A stretch of DNA of 64,000 nucleotides from Streptomyces sp. Tu6071 (GTDB lineage: Bacteria; Actinomycetota; Actinomycetes; Streptomycetales; Streptomycetaceae): the NCBI RefSeq assembly GCF_000213055.1, contig NZ_CM001165.1:5974945-6038944 (forward strand), in the 5' to 3' direction. Shown in pieces: positions 17,331 through 26,008 of the stretch (positions are counted from its first letter, which is position 1; every line of letters begins with the position of its first letter). The translations under genes were made by a program, and so were the position numbers. The notes beneath the pieces were generated by a model. The model saw only the letters and a program-made list of their open reading frames with translations, made no database searches and had not been told where the DNA came from.

Positions 17331-17463
17331 GCCAACCCACTCCTTCGCTGACGAGACAAACCTCTGACGCCACACCACCCGGTCCGGTTCCCCACCAGGA
17401 GACCCGGTTTCCACACGAACCCGGAATCCAGCGCGCACCCAACTCACCAGCGCGCGCCACTCA

Positions 17464-17818
17464 CCAGCCCCTCCGGCTTGGGGAGCGGGGCCGGGGGCGG
17501 AGCCCCGTGAGGTCAGCTCCGCGCAAGGGCATCCCGATCCGCGGCGCCGCCCACAAATCCAGCCCCTCCGGCGCTTGAGGAGCGGGGCCGGGGGGTGGAG
17601 CCTCGTGAGGTCAGCTCGGCGCAGGGGCGTCCCGATCGGCGGCGCCGCCCACAAATCCAGCCCCTCCGGCGCTTGGGGAGCGGGGCCGGGGGCGGAGCCC
17701 CGTGAGGTCAGCTCCGCGCAAGGGCATCCCGATCCACGGCGCCGCCCACAAATCCAGCCCCTCCGGCGCTTGAGGAGCGGGGTCCCGGGGCAGAGCCCCG
17801 TGAGGCCCACCCGGCGCA
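17464..17818 (+). repeat. Tandem ~97-bp repeats, 3.7 copies
   Basis: Units start with CCAGCCCCTCCGG at 17464, 17559, 17657 and 17754, giving periods of 95, 98 and 97 bp; the last is truncated after about 65 bp. Each unit opens with a hairpin-forming CCCCTCCGGCGCTTGAGGAG, then GCGGGGCCGG, GGAGCCCCGTGAGG and GCGCCGCCCACAAAT. Copies 1 and 3 are nearly identical. The array fills most of the 547-bp gap 17331-17877. Minus-strand open frames through it only echo the repeat and are not coding. Confidence 0.92.
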
Positions 17819-17877
17819 GGGCCACTCTCCGCCGGATACCGTGAACCCCGTCCATCCCGCCCCCACCAGGAGTACCC

Positions 17878-18855
17878 GTGCGGATCGCAGTCACCGGCTC
17901 CATCGCCACCGACCACCTCATGACCTTCCCCGGCCGTTTCGCCGACCAACTCGTCGCCGACCAGCTGCACACGGTCTCCCTCTCCTTCCTCGTCGACAAC
18001 CTCGACGTCCGGCGCGGCGGGGTCGGTGCCAACATCGCCTTCGGCATGGGCCAGCTCGGCACCGCGCCGATCCTCGTGGGCGCGGCGGGCCCCGACTTCG
18101 ACGACTACCGCGCCTGGCTCGACCGCCACGGCGTCGACACCGCCTCGGTGCGCATCTCCGAGGTCCTGCACACCGCCCGCTTCGTCTGCACGACGGACGC
18201 CGACCACAACCAGATCGGCTCCTTCTACACGGGCGCGATGAGCGAGGCCCGCCTCATCGAGCTCCAGGCCGTCGCCGAGCGCGTCGGCGGTCTCGATCTC
18301 GTCACGATCGGCGCGGACGACCCCGAGGCGATGCTCCGCCACACCGAGGAGTGCCGCGGCCGGGGCATCCCCTTCGCCGCCGACTTCTCGCAGCAGATCG
18401 CGCGCATGGAGGGCGAGGAGATCCGCACGCTCCTCGACGGCGCCACGTACCTCTTCTCCAACGAGTACGAGAAGGGCCTCATCGAGTCGAAGACCGGCTG
18501 GACGGACGCCGAGATCCTCGGCCGCGTCGGCCACCGCGTCACGACGCTCGGCGCCAACGGCGTACGGATCGAGCGGGTCGGCGACGAGCCGATCGAGGTC
18601 GGCGTCCCCGAGGAGCTGCGCAAGGCGGACCCGACGGGCGTCGGCGACGCGTTCCGGGCCGGTTTCCTGTCCGGTCTCGCGTGGGGCGTGAGCCTGGAGC
18701 GCGCGGCGCAGATCGGCTGCATGCTCGCGACGCTCGTCATCGAGACGGTCGGGACCCAGGAGTACCAGCTGGAGCGGACGCACTTCATGGACCGCTTCAC
18801 GAAGCGGTACGGCTTGGAGGCCGGGGACGAGGTGCGGGCGCATCTCGCGGGCTGA
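17878..18855 (+). CDS. PfkB-family carbohydrate/nucleoside kinase
   Basis: Product of 325 residues, resembling ribokinase/adenosine kinase. Substrate-side motif GGVGANIAFGMGQLG lies at about 47-61. The PfkB signature DPTGVGDAFRAGF has catalytic Asp257 and the usual anion-hole glycines. The exact substrate (adenosine, ribose or another sugar) cannot be read from sequence. Start is GTG with CAGGAG 5 bp upstream; a TACCGT -10-like element lies about 35 bp before it. It is convergent with the desulfurase-TusA gene. Confidence 0.9.
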   Translation: MRIAVTGSIATDHLMTFPGRFADQLVADQLHTVSLSFLVDNLDVRRGGVGANIAFGMGQLGTAPILVGAAGPDFDDYRAWLDRHGVDTASVRISEVLHTARFVCTTDADHNQIGSFYTGAMSEARLIELQAVAERVGGLDLVTIGADDPEAMLRHTEECRGRGIPFAADFSQQIARMEGEEIRTLLDGATYLFSNEYEKGLIESKTGWTDAEILGRVGHRVTTLGANGVRIERVGDEPIEVGVPEELRKADPTGVGDAFRAGFLSGLAWGVSLERAAQIGCMLATLVIETVGTQEYQLERTHFMDRFTKRYGLEAGDEVRAHLAG

Positions 18856-18869
18856 TCGTGGCAGCGGGG

Positions 18870-18892
18870 GTGCGCGGGGCTCCGCCCCGCAC
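18870..18892. terminator. Convergent terminator hairpin
   Basis: GTGCGCGGGGC / GCCCCGCAC arms around TCC form a stem with a 2-nt bulge. It lies in the 45 bp between the convergent pfkB-type kinase and desulfurase genes, next to a TGAGGAGCGG repeat core on the minus strand. Confidence 0.6.
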
Positions 18893-18900
18893 ACCGCTCC

Positions 18901-20283
18901 TCACGCGCCGGGACCGGTTTTCCGCACCCGGTACGCCGTTCCCTCTCTCCCCACGTACTCCTGACCCCGCATCTCGCACCAGGCCGGGATGTCCAGGGCC
19001 GCCGCCTCGTCGTCCGACAGGACGGTGACCGTGGCGCCCACCGCGACGCGCGGGAAGACCTTGGCGAGTTCGATGACCGGGATCGGGCAGCGCTTGCCGA
19101 GGGTGTCGACGACGAGAGGCGCGGGGGAGGGGACGGCGGGCGGCTCCTCGTCCATCGGGGCGCCGAGCTGCTCCCGTACCCCCGCGACCACCCCCGGCAG
19201 CACCTCCAGGAAGCGGTCCACGTCCTCCGCGCGCACGTCCAGGGGGAGCGAGACGCGTACGTTGCCCTCGCTCAGGACACCCATCGCGCGCAGGACGTGG
19301 CTCGGCGTCAGCGCCGAGCTGGTGCAGGACGAACCGGACGAGACGGAGAAACCGGCCCGGTCCAGGGCGCTGAGCACGCTCTCGCCGTCCACGTAGAGGC
19401 ACGAGAAGGTGAGCAGGTGCGGCAGGCGCCGCTCCGGCTCGCCCACCACCTCCGTACGCGGCACGAGCAGCGGCACCCGCTCCCGCAGCCGCTCCGTCAG
19501 CGCGCGCAACTCCCCGGCCCGCGCGACCGCGTCGGCGCGCGCCGCGCGCAGCGAGGCCGCCGCCGCGACGATCGCGGGCAGGTTCTCGAAGCCGGGAGAC
19601 CGACCGTTCTCCCTCTCGTCGGCGGGTCCGGGGGGCGCGAAGCGCGTGCCCTTGCGCACCACCAGCAGCCCGATGCCCGCCGGGCCGCCCCACTTGTGCG
19701 CGCTCGCCGCGAGCAGCGACCAGTCGCCCTCCACGGGTCCCCACAGCAGCGACTGCGCCGCGTCCACGAGCAGCGGCACCCCCGCCGCGCGGCACGCCTC
19801 GGCCACCTCGGCGACCGGCTGCACCGTCCCCACCTCGTGGTTCGCCGACTGGAGCGCGGCGAGCGCGGTGTCCCCGCGCAGCGCCGCCGCGAACGCCCCC
19901 CGCTCGACGGCGCCCGTACGGGACACGCCGACCTCCGTCACCTCACCACCCGTACGCGTGTGCGCCTCGGCGGCGTGCAGTACGGAGGAGTGCTCGACCG
20001 CCGAGACCACGACATGTCCGCCCACGCGCCGCCGGCCGGCGAGCGCCCCGGCGATCCCGGCGTGGACCGCGCGGGTGCCCGAGGGCGTGAAGACGAGTTC
20101 GTCCGGGCGGCAGCCCACCGCCTCGGCCGCCGTCTCGCGGGCCGCGTCCAGGAGCAGCCGCGCCCGCCGTCCCTCGCGGTAGAGCCGGGCCGGATCGGCC
20201 CAGCCCTCGTCGAGGGCCGCGAGCAGCGCCTGCCGGGCGACCGGATGGAGCGGGGCGGCCGAGGCCACGTCGAAGTACGGCAC
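18901..20283 (-). CDS. Cysteine desulfurase fused to TusA-like sulfur carrier
   Basis: Product of 460 residues. Residues 1-375 form a NifS/IscS-type PLP enzyme: His98 (VEHSSV) stacks PLP, Asp174 (VDAAQS), PLP lysine Lys197 (SAHKWGG), and active-site Cys320 in SSGSSCTSS as in group I desulfurases. Residues 388-460 are a TusA/SirA domain with the sulfur-accepting Cys399 in the GKRCPIP motif. The fusion would let persulfide pass directly from Cys320 to Cys399. Acceptors could be tRNA thiolation, molybdenum cofactor or Fe-S pathways. It lies next to the cytochrome oxidase genes. Start is ATG. Confidence 0.93.
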   Translation of the reverse strand: MPYFDVASAAPLHPVARQALLAALDEGWADPARLYREGRRARLLLDAARETAAEAVGCRPDELVFTPSGTRAVHAGIAGALAGRRRVGGHVVVSAVEHSSVLHAAEAHTRTGGEVTEVGVSRTGAVERGAFAAALRGDTALAALQSANHEVGTVQPVAEVAEACRAAGVPLLVDAAQSLLWGPVEGDWSLLAASAHKWGGPAGIGLLVVRKGTRFAPPGPADERENGRSPGFENLPAIVAAAASLRAARADAVARAGELRALTERLRERVPLLVPRTEVVGEPERRLPHLLTFSCLYVDGESVLSALDRAGFSVSSGSSCTSSALTPSHVLRAMGVLSEGNVRVSLPLDVRAEDVDRFLEVLPGVVAGVREQLGAPMDEEPPAVPSPAPLVVDTLGKRCPIPVIELAKVFPRVAVGATVTVLSDDEAAALDIPAWCEMRGQEYVGREGTAYRVRKTGPGA

Positions 20284-20862
20284 GCGCCCAAACTAACCCC
20301 GCCCCACCAGCGCCCGGGCGCCAGCCCCCGCCCGCCTCCCGCACGCGCCGCCCCCGCCCGTACCGGCCGCTCCGCACCGCCCGCGCGCAGGGGCTCCGCG
20401 CCAAGGGGTTCCCGCGGAAAGGGCTCCCGAGGAAAGGGCCCCCGCGCGCGAGAGCTGTCCCGCCCCCGCACGAGCAAGCTCCTTTCCCCGGTCCCTTGCC
20501 CCCGGCGCCCTTCCCCGCCCCGTACGACAAGCACACCGCTTCCGTCCCCCGCGCCTCCCGCCCCCGCCGCGACACGCCCGGTCCCGCGCTCCTTCTTTCC
20601 GGGGCCCCGCCCCGTACCCCTGTGCGACACGCCGGAGCCGCCCGGGAGAAGGGGCGTCAGATGGCCTGTGCGAGGGGCGATTCCACCCCTTCGGGGAGTG
20701 CTGCGGCGCGTTGGGGACCCTCCCCGCGCGACCCCAAATTGAGTCCAGTAGGGTTTGGTCCGCATAAACATCCAAACCCTGCCCGCCGCGGGGGCACGGC
20801 GACCGACCAGCGTGGAGGCCGCGTACGCCTCGGTGCGGGCGAGACTCTCGGGAAGGCGCTAC
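20284..20862. promoter_or_regulatory. Upstream region of ctaC with inverted repeat
   Basis: This 579-bp divergent gap is mostly low-complexity GC. It includes short tandem words (CCCGCGGAAAGG / CCCGAGGAAAGG, about 20410-20450). Close to ctaC a perfect 9-bp inverted repeat stands out: AGGGTTTGG at 20750-20758 and CCAAACCCT at 20772-20780, spaced by an A/T-richer 13-mer. TTGAGT at 20739-20744 may be a -35, with CATAAA 18 bp on. This is the only plausible control site for the ctaCDF operon here. No gene is apparent in the gap. Confidence 0.6.
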
Positions 20863-21828
20863 GTGAGTCCCAACGGCTCCGACCGCTCGTCGCGGCGCCC
20901 GATGCGGCGGAAGCTGCCGCAGGTGCTGACTGCGGGCCTGATCCTGGTAACCGCTACCGGTTGCTCATACAAGGACTTCCCCCGCCTTGGTATGCCCACC
21001 CCCACCACGGAGGAGGCGCCGCGCATCCTTTCGCTGTGGCAGGGCTCCTGGGCGGCGGCCCTCGCCGTGGGTGTCCTCGTCTGGGGGCTGATCCTGTGGA
21101 GCGCGTTCTTCCACAGGCGCAGCCGCCACAAGGTCGAGGTGCCCCGGCAGACCCGGTACAACATGCCTCTTGAGACGTTGTACACGGTTGTCCCTCTGCT
21201 GATCGTCTCCGTCCTCTTCTACTTCGTCGCCCGCGACGAGTCGAAGCTGCTGGACGTCTCGGACAAGCCGGCCCACACGGTGAACGTGGTCGGCTACCAG
21301 TGGAGCTGGGGCTTCAACTACGTCGAGAACGTCGACGGGGACGACTCCACCGGCGATGCCGCGAAGTCCGCGGACCTCAAGGCGATCCCGGACCGTTTCG
21401 CGGCGGACTTCCCCAAGGGCGCCGAAGGCGTCCACATCGCCGGCACCCCGGCGGACAAGAACCCCCAGACCGGGAACCCGGGTCCGACCCTGTGGCTCCC
21501 CAAGGGCGAGAAGGTCCGCTTCGTCCTGACCTCGCGTGACGTCATCCACTCCTTCTGGGTGGTTCCCTTCCTCATGAAGCAGGACGTCATCCCGGGTCAC
21601 ACCAACGCCTTCGAGGTGACCCCCAACAAGGAGGGCACCTTCCTGGGCAAGTGCGCCGAACTCTGCGGCGTCGACCACTCCCGGATGCTCTTCAACGTCA
21701 AGGTCGTCTCCCCCGAGCGCTACGAGGCCCACCTCAAGCAGCTCGCGAAGGACGGCCAGACCGGTTACATCCCGGCCGGTATCGAGCAGTCGGGCCACGA
21801 GAAGAACCGGGAGACGAAGAACCTGTGA
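20863..21828 (+). CDS. ctaC: Cytochrome c oxidase subunit II CtaC
   Basis: Product of 321 residues. Subunit II takes electrons from cytochrome c and passes them through the binuclear CuA centre to subunit I. All CuA ligands are present: His229, Cys264, Glu266, Cys268, His272 and Met275 (in VIHSFWV and [13 protein letters not shown]). A lipobox ends at Cys34 (TATGC), so the mature protein is a lipoprotein, with two membrane helices at about 62-80 and 105-123. GTG at 20863 was chosen for its GGAAGG ribosome-binding site; earlier in-frame codons lack one. Its stop overlaps the ctaD start. Confidence 0.97.
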   Translation: MSPNGSDRSSRRPMRRKLPQVLTAGLILVTATGCSYKDFPRLGMPTPTTEEAPRILSLWQGSWAAALAVGVLVWGLILWSAFFHRRSRHKVEVPRQTRYNMPLETLYTVVPLLIVSVLFYFVARDESKLLDVSDKPAHTVNVVGYQWSWGFNYVENVDGDDSTGDAAKSADLKAIPDRFAADFPKGAEGVHIAGTPADKNPQTGNPGPTLWLPKGEKVRFVLTSRDVIHSFWVVPFLMKQDVIPGHTNAFEVTPNKEGTFLGKCAELCGVDHSRMLFNVKVVSPERYEAHLKQLAKDGQTGYIPAGIEQSGHEKNRETKNL

Positions 21829-23561
21829 GTATCGACAACGACCCTCAGCGGGTCGCGACCGCGGAAGGGACGCTCGTCTCCGAGCCCCCGGTCCGCCGCC
21901 GTGAACCCGGAAACGTCGTGGTGAAGTGGCTGACCACCACCGACCACAAGACGATCGGCTCGCTCTACCTGATCACCTCGTTCGTCTTCTTCTGCATCGG
22001 CGGTGTGCTCGCGCTCATCATGCGCGCCGAGCTCGCCAGGCCCGGTAACCAGCTGATCTCGAACGAGCAGTTCAACCAGGCGTTCACGATGCACGGCACG
22101 ATCATGCTGCTGATGTTCGCGACGCCGCTGTTCTCCGGTTTCGCCAACTGGATCATGCCGCTCCAGATCGGTGCCCCCGATGTGGCCTTCCCGCGGCTGA
22201 ACATGTTCGCGTACTGGCTGTACCTCTTCGGCTCCGTCATCGCGGTGGGCGGCTTCGTCACCCCGCAGGGCGCGGCCGACTTCGGCTGGTTCGCCTACTC
22301 GCCGCTCTCGGACGCCGTCCGCTCCCCGGGCGTCGGCGCCGACATGTGGATCCTCGGCCTGGCCTTCTCCGGCTTCGGCACGATCCTCGGCTCGGTCAAC
22401 TTCATCACCACGATCATCTGCATGCGCGCACCCGGCATGACGATGTTCCGCATGCCGATCTTCACGTGGAACGTGCTGCTCACCGGTGTCCTGGTGCTGC
22501 TCGCCTTCCCGGTGCTCGCCGCCGCGCTCTTCGCGCTCGAAGCGGACCGAAAATTCGGGGCGCATGTATTCGACGCGACAAACGGCGGGGCATTGCTCTG
22601 GCAACATCTCTTCTGGTTCTTCGGCCATCCAGAGGTGTACATCATCGCCTTGCCGTTCTTCGGCATCATTTCCGAGGTCATCCCGGTCTTCTCGCGCAAG
22701 CCGATCTTCGGCTACGTGGGCCTCATCGGCGCGACCATCGCCATCGCCGGTCTCTCGGTGACGGTGTGGGCGCACCACATGTACGTGACCGGCGGAGTGC
22801 TCCTCCCGTTCTTCTCCTTCATGACGTTCCTGATCGCCGTGCCCACAGGCGTGAAGTTCTTCAACTGGATCGGGACGATGTGGAAGGGCTCCTTGTCCTT
22901 CGAGACACCGATGCTCTGGTCGATCGGCTTCCTCATCACCTTCACCTTCGGCGGTCTCACCGGCGTGATCCTCGCGGCCCCGCCGCTGGACTTCCACGTC
23001 TCGGACTCGTACTTCGTCGTCGCGCACTTCCACTACGTCGTCTTCGGCACCGTCGTCTTCGCGATGTTCGCCGGATTCCACTTCTGGTGGCCGAAGTTCA
23101 CCGGCAAGATGCTCGACGAGCGGCTCGGGAAGATCACCTTCTGGACCCTCTTCGTCGGCTTCCACGGCACCTTCCTCGTCCAGCACTGGCTGGGCGCCGA
23201 GGGCATGCCGCGCCGGTACGCCGACTACCTGGCGGCCGACGGCTTCACCGCGCTGAACACGGTCTCGACCATCAGCTCCTTCCTGCTCGGCCTGTCGATC
23301 CTGCCGTTCTTCTACAACGTCTGGAAGACCGCCAAGTACGGCAAGAAGATCGAGGTGGACGACCCGTGGGGCTTCGGCCGCTCCCTGGAGTGGGCCACTT
23401 CCTGCCCGCCCCCGCGGCACAACTTCACCTCGCTGCCCCGTATCCGCAGTGAATCCCCGGCCTTCGACCTCCACCACCCGGAGATCGCGGCTCTCGACCA
23501 GCTGGAGAACGGCGACCAGCGCGACACCGCGCTCGTCGGCGGCAAGGAGGTCGGACGGTGA
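21825..23561 (+). CDS. ctaD: Cytochrome c oxidase subunit I CtaD
   Basis: Product of 578 residues, the catalytic haem-copper subunit of the aa3 oxidase. Low-spin haem a ligands are His90 (TMHGTIM) and His403. CuB ligands are His268 (GHPEVY), His317 and His318, with the cross-linked Tyr272. Haem a3 is bound by His401 (AHFHYVV). Twelve membrane helices are expected. The GTG start overlaps the ctaC stop (GTGA), implying coupled translation. Codons around 22548-22680 are strikingly A/T-ending compared with the rest (see findings). Confidence 0.98.
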   Translation: MSIDNDPQRVATAEGTLVSEPPVRRREPGNVVVKWLTTTDHKTIGSLYLITSFVFFCIGGVLALIMRAELARPGNQLISNEQFNQAFTMHGTIMLLMFATPLFSGFANWIMPLQIGAPDVAFPRLNMFAYWLYLFGSVIAVGGFVTPQGAADFGWFAYSPLSDAVRSPGVGADMWILGLAFSGFGTILGSVNFITTIICMRAPGMTMFRMPIFTWNVLLTGVLVLLAFPVLAAALFALEADRKFGAHVFDATNGGALLWQHLFWFFGHPEVYIIALPFFGIISEVIPVFSRKPIFGYVGLIGATIAIAGLSVTVWAHHMYVTGGVLLPFFSFMTFLIAVPTGVKFFNWIGTMWKGSLSFETPMLWSIGFLITFTFGGLTGVILAAPPLDFHVSDSYFVVAHFHYVVFGTVVFAMFAGFHFWWPKFTGKMLDERLGKITFWTLFVGFHGTFLVQHWLGAEGMPRRYADYLAADGFTALNTVSTISSFLLGLSILPFFYNVWKTAKYGKKIEVDDPWGFGRSLEWATSCPPPRHNFTSLPRIRSESPAFDLHHPEIAALDQLENGDQRDTALVGGKEVGR

Positions 23562-23956
23562 AGGTCCAGGGCAAGATGTTCATCTGGCTGAGCGTCTTCG
23601 TCCTCGCCATGGCGGTCGTCTATGGCGTGTGGTCGAAGGAGCCGGCCGGTACCACGGCGCTCTTCCTCGCCTTCGGGCTCTGCATCATGATCGGTTACTA
23701 CCTGGCGTTCACCGCCCGGCGGATCGATGCGGGCGCGCAGGACAACAAGGAGGCCGACGTCGCGGACGACGCCGGCGAGGTGGGCTTCTTCAGCCCGCAC
23801 AGCTGGCAGCCGCTCGCCCTCGGCGTCGGCGGCGCGCTGGCCTTCCTCTCGGTGGCCGTCGGCTGGTGGCTGCTCTACTTCTCGGCCCCGATCCTCCTGA
23901 TCGGCCTTCTCGGCTGGGTCTTCGAGTACTACCGCGGAGAGAACCAGAACCAGTAG
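23558..23956 (+). CDS. ctaF: Cytochrome c oxidase subunit IV CtaF
   Basis: Product of 132 residues, the actinobacteria-specific small subunit of the aa3 oxidase within the bcc-aa3 supercomplex. Four hydrophobic helices are visible (about 7-25, 31-50, 84-104 and 106-124), with a charged loop ([18 protein letters not shown]) in the middle. The GTG start overlaps the ctaD stop by GTGA. A strong terminator follows, so ctaCDF forms one unit. Confidence 0.95.
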   Translation: MKVQGKMFIWLSVFVLAMAVVYGVWSKEPAGTTALFLAFGLCIMIGYYLAFTARRIDAGAQDNKEADVADDAGEVGFFSPHSWQPLALGVGGALAFLSVAVGWWLLYFSAPILLIGLLGWVFEYYRGENQNQ

Positions 23957-23971
23957 CACATGCCGCGTCAG

Positions 23972-24015
23972 GAGGGGCCCGGACACACCGCACGGTGGGT
24001 CCGGGCCCCTCTTTT
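23972..24015 (+). terminator. Rho-independent terminator of ctaCDF
   Basis: Perfect 13-bp arms GAGGGGCCCGGAC (23972-23984) and GTCCGGGCCCCTC (23999-24011) are followed directly by TTTT. This is one of the few hairpins here with a true T-run. Confidence 0.92.
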
Positions 24016-24087
24016 CGCGCTCCGCCGGGCCACCCGAACAGCTCAGCCGACCGCGCTGAACGGGCGTCGGCTTCGTACGTTGAGGCC

Positions 24088-25341
24088 ATGAGCCACACAC
24101 CGCGAACCCGTACGGTACTGAGCTGCACTGTGCTGGTGGCCGCTCTTGGAGCCGGCCTCTCGGCCTGCGGCGGCGACGCCCGTGGAAACTCGTTGACCGC
24201 CCGGCCGTACGACGCTGCGGGGCACGTCACCTTCAACACGGCGGGCGCCGAACGCGTCGACCCGGACAAGCCGCTGGAGGTGACCAGCAAGGACAGCCGG
24301 ATCACCGACGTCACCGCCAGCGACGGCCTCGGCCGCCAGGTCGCGGGCGCCCTCTCCGCGGACGGGACCCGCTGGCACTCGACAGGACCCCTCGCCGCCG
24401 CCGCCGACTACACGGTGCGCGTCGCCACCGAGAACAAGGACGGCGCGCCCGGGCTGAAGACCCTCCGCTTCCACACCGCCGACGCGGGCAGGAACCGCCT
24501 CAAGGTGACCTTCGGCCCCAAGGCCGGCACCTACGGGGTCGGCCAGCCGATCACCGCCCAGCTGAGCGCCCCGGTCAAGGACAAGGCGGCCCGCGCCGTC
24601 GTCGAGCGCTCCCTCAAGGTGCGGTCCTCGCAGAACGTCGAGGGCGCCTGGTACTGGGTCGACTCCAAGGAGCTCCACTACCGGCCGCGCACCTACTGGC
24701 CCGCGCACTCCACGGTGAACGTGAGCGCCAACCTCAACGGCGTGAAGGTCACCGACACCCTGCGCGGCGCGGACGCGAAGCCGCTCTCCCTGACCTTCGG
24801 CGACCGCGTCGAGGCGCTCGTCGACTCCGGCAGCCACCACATGACGGTGCGCAGGAACGGCAAGGAGATAAAGACCCTGCCGGTGACCACCGGCAAGCCG
24901 GGCTTCTCGACCCGCAACGGGATCAAGGTGATCCTGGGCAAAGAGTCGTTCGTCCGGATGCGCAGCGGCAGCGTCGGCATCGCCGCGGGCAGCTCGGAGT
25001 CCTACGACCTGCCCGTCTACTGGGCCACGCGGGTGACCTGGAGCGGTGAGTACGTGCACGCCGCGCCGTGGTCGGTCGGCTCGCAGGGCTCGGCGAACAC
25101 GAGCCACGGGTGCGTCGGGATGAGCACCGGGAACGCCCACTGGTTCTTCGACACCGTGCGGGAGGGGGACGTCGTGCGGGTCGTCAACAGCGAGGGCGAG
25201 GAGATGGCCCCGTTCGGGAACGGGTTCGGGGACTGGAACCTGAGCTGGGCCAAGTGGGGGGAAGGCAGTGCGGTGACCGGGAGCGGGCGCAACACGGCTC
25301 CCGGCGGGGTGGAGCAGGCGCGGCTCAGGCCGCAGCTGTAA
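24088..25341 (+). CDS. L,D-transpeptidase lipoprotein (Ig-like + YkuD)
   Basis: Product of 417 residues. The signal peptide ends in lipobox LSAC (Cys27). One or two Ig-like domains (about 45-230) precede a YkuD catalytic domain (about 235-365) with the active-site motif TSHGCVGMSTGNA: His340 and Cys342, plus His324. Such LdtMt2-like enzymes make 3-3 cross-links in peptidoglycan and resist most beta-lactams. A C-terminal Trp/Gly-rich tail (GDWNLSWAKWGEG) follows, typical of actinobacterial Ldts. It lies between ctaF and ctaE with its own terminators either side. Confidence 0.95.
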   Translation: MSHTPRTRTVLSCTVLVAALGAGLSACGGDARGNSLTARPYDAAGHVTFNTAGAERVDPDKPLEVTSKDSRITDVTASDGLGRQVAGALSADGTRWHSTGPLAAAADYTVRVATENKDGAPGLKTLRFHTADAGRNRLKVTFGPKAGTYGVGQPITAQLSAPVKDKAARAVVERSLKVRSSQNVEGAWYWVDSKELHYRPRTYWPAHSTVNVSANLNGVKVTDTLRGADAKPLSLTFGDRVEALVDSGSHHMTVRRNGKEIKTLPVTTGKPGFSTRNGIKVILGKESFVRMRSGSVGIAAGSSESYDLPVYWATRVTWSGEYVHAAPWSVGSQGSANTSHGCVGMSTGNAHWFFDTVREGDVVRVVNSEGEEMAPFGNGFGDWNLSWAKWGEGSAVTGSGRNTAPGGVEQARLRPQL

Positions 25342-25363
25342 ATCACCCGGGGGAGTGAAATCC

Positions 25364-25408
25364 CGAAAGGCCCTCCCCGCGCCGCTGTGGCGCGGGGAGG
25401 GCCTTTCG
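25364..25408. terminator. Bidirectional terminator after L,D-transpeptidase
   Basis: Perfect 20-bp arms, starting CGAAAGGCCC at 25364 and ending GGGCCTTTCG at 25408, flank a 5-nt loop (GCTGT). It lies between the convergent transpeptidase and receiver genes. Confidence 0.9.
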
Positions 25409-25424
25409 CGGGCCTGGTGGGGCT

Positions 25425-25455
25425 CCCCCCCCACGCCGCTCCTCACACGCCGGAG
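25425..25455 (-). repeat. Dispersed repeat overlapping a gene's 3' end
   Basis: On the minus strand the sequence runs TCCAGCCTCTCCGGCGTG then TGAGGAGCGG, matching the core of the array at 17464. It encodes the last residues SSLSGV and the stop codon of the receiver-like gene. Confidence 0.7.
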
Positions 25456-25844
25456 AGGCTGGACTTTCCCAGCAGTCCCGCCAGGGCCCCCGCGAACTCC
25501 ACCGGGTCCACCGGGAGGGTCACGGCGGCCTCCGCGCGGCTCCAGGTGGCCAGCCAGGCGTCCTGGGGGCGGCCCATCAGGACGAGGACGGGCGGGCAGC
25601 GGAAGATCTCGTCCTTGATCTGGCGGCACACGCCCATACCGCCCGCGGGGGCCGTCTCGCCGTCCAGGACGCAGACGTCGATGCCGCCGCGCTCCAGTTC
25701 CTTGAGCACGGCCGGGAGCGTCGCGCACTCCACGAACTGCACCTCGGGCGCGTCCGGGGCGGGCCTGCGACCGGTGGCGAGCCGTACCTGGGTGCGGGTT
25801 TCGGCGTTGTCGCTGTAGATCAGCACGGTGGCGATCGGCTGCAT
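25443..25844 (-). CDS. Degenerate response-regulator receiver protein, stand-alone
   Basis: Product of 133 residues with a receiver-like fold: strand 1 ends in YSDN (Asp12) and the phosphoacceptor position is Asp61 (CVLDGE). The switch Lys after strand 5 is missing (TLPVDP instead of the usual KP), and the strand 4 Thr/Ser is replaced by Gly. It is therefore an atypical receiver that may not be phosphorylated. There is no output domain. The central GGMGVCRQIKDEIFRCPPVLVL is receiver-like. The gene is embedded in the respiratory cluster between ctaF and ctaE, which suggests a link to respiration. Start ATG has CAGGAGGAG upstream. Confidence 0.88.
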   Translation of the reverse strand: MQPIATVLIYSDNAETRTQVRLATGRRPAPDAPEVQFVECATLPAVLKELERGGIDVCVLDGETAPAGGMGVCRQIKDEIFRCPPVLVLMGRPQDAWLATWSRAEAAVTLPVDPVEFAGALAGLLGKSSLSGV

Positions 25845-26008
25845 TTCTCCTCCTGGCCTCGGGTGTGACCGGGTCCCCGGTGGGCCGGATGCTACTCCGT
25901 CCGACTGCCCGTCAACACCGCTGCGAACAGCTCAACGATGGGCCGTTCGGGCCCGACACACGGGGCGGACACACCGAACGGCACCCCCGGGAGTGAGGGC
26001 GGGATAAG

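Noticed and set aside
17464..17818. CRISPR array
   Set aside because: Repeat units are ~97 bp and contiguous, without short unique spacers, and there are no cas genes.
17331..18062. Long minus-strand open frame running through the repeat array upstream of the lipoprotein gene
   Set aside because: The frame translates the tandem repeats (repeated RRRGWICG, GCPCAELTSRG) and has no ribosome-binding site; the real lipoprotein starts at 17330.
20284..20862. Redox-regulator (Rex) site before ctaC or elsewhere in the respiratory region
   Set aside because: No TTGTGAA-N-TTCACAA type sequence is visible there; the inverted repeat found is a different sequence.
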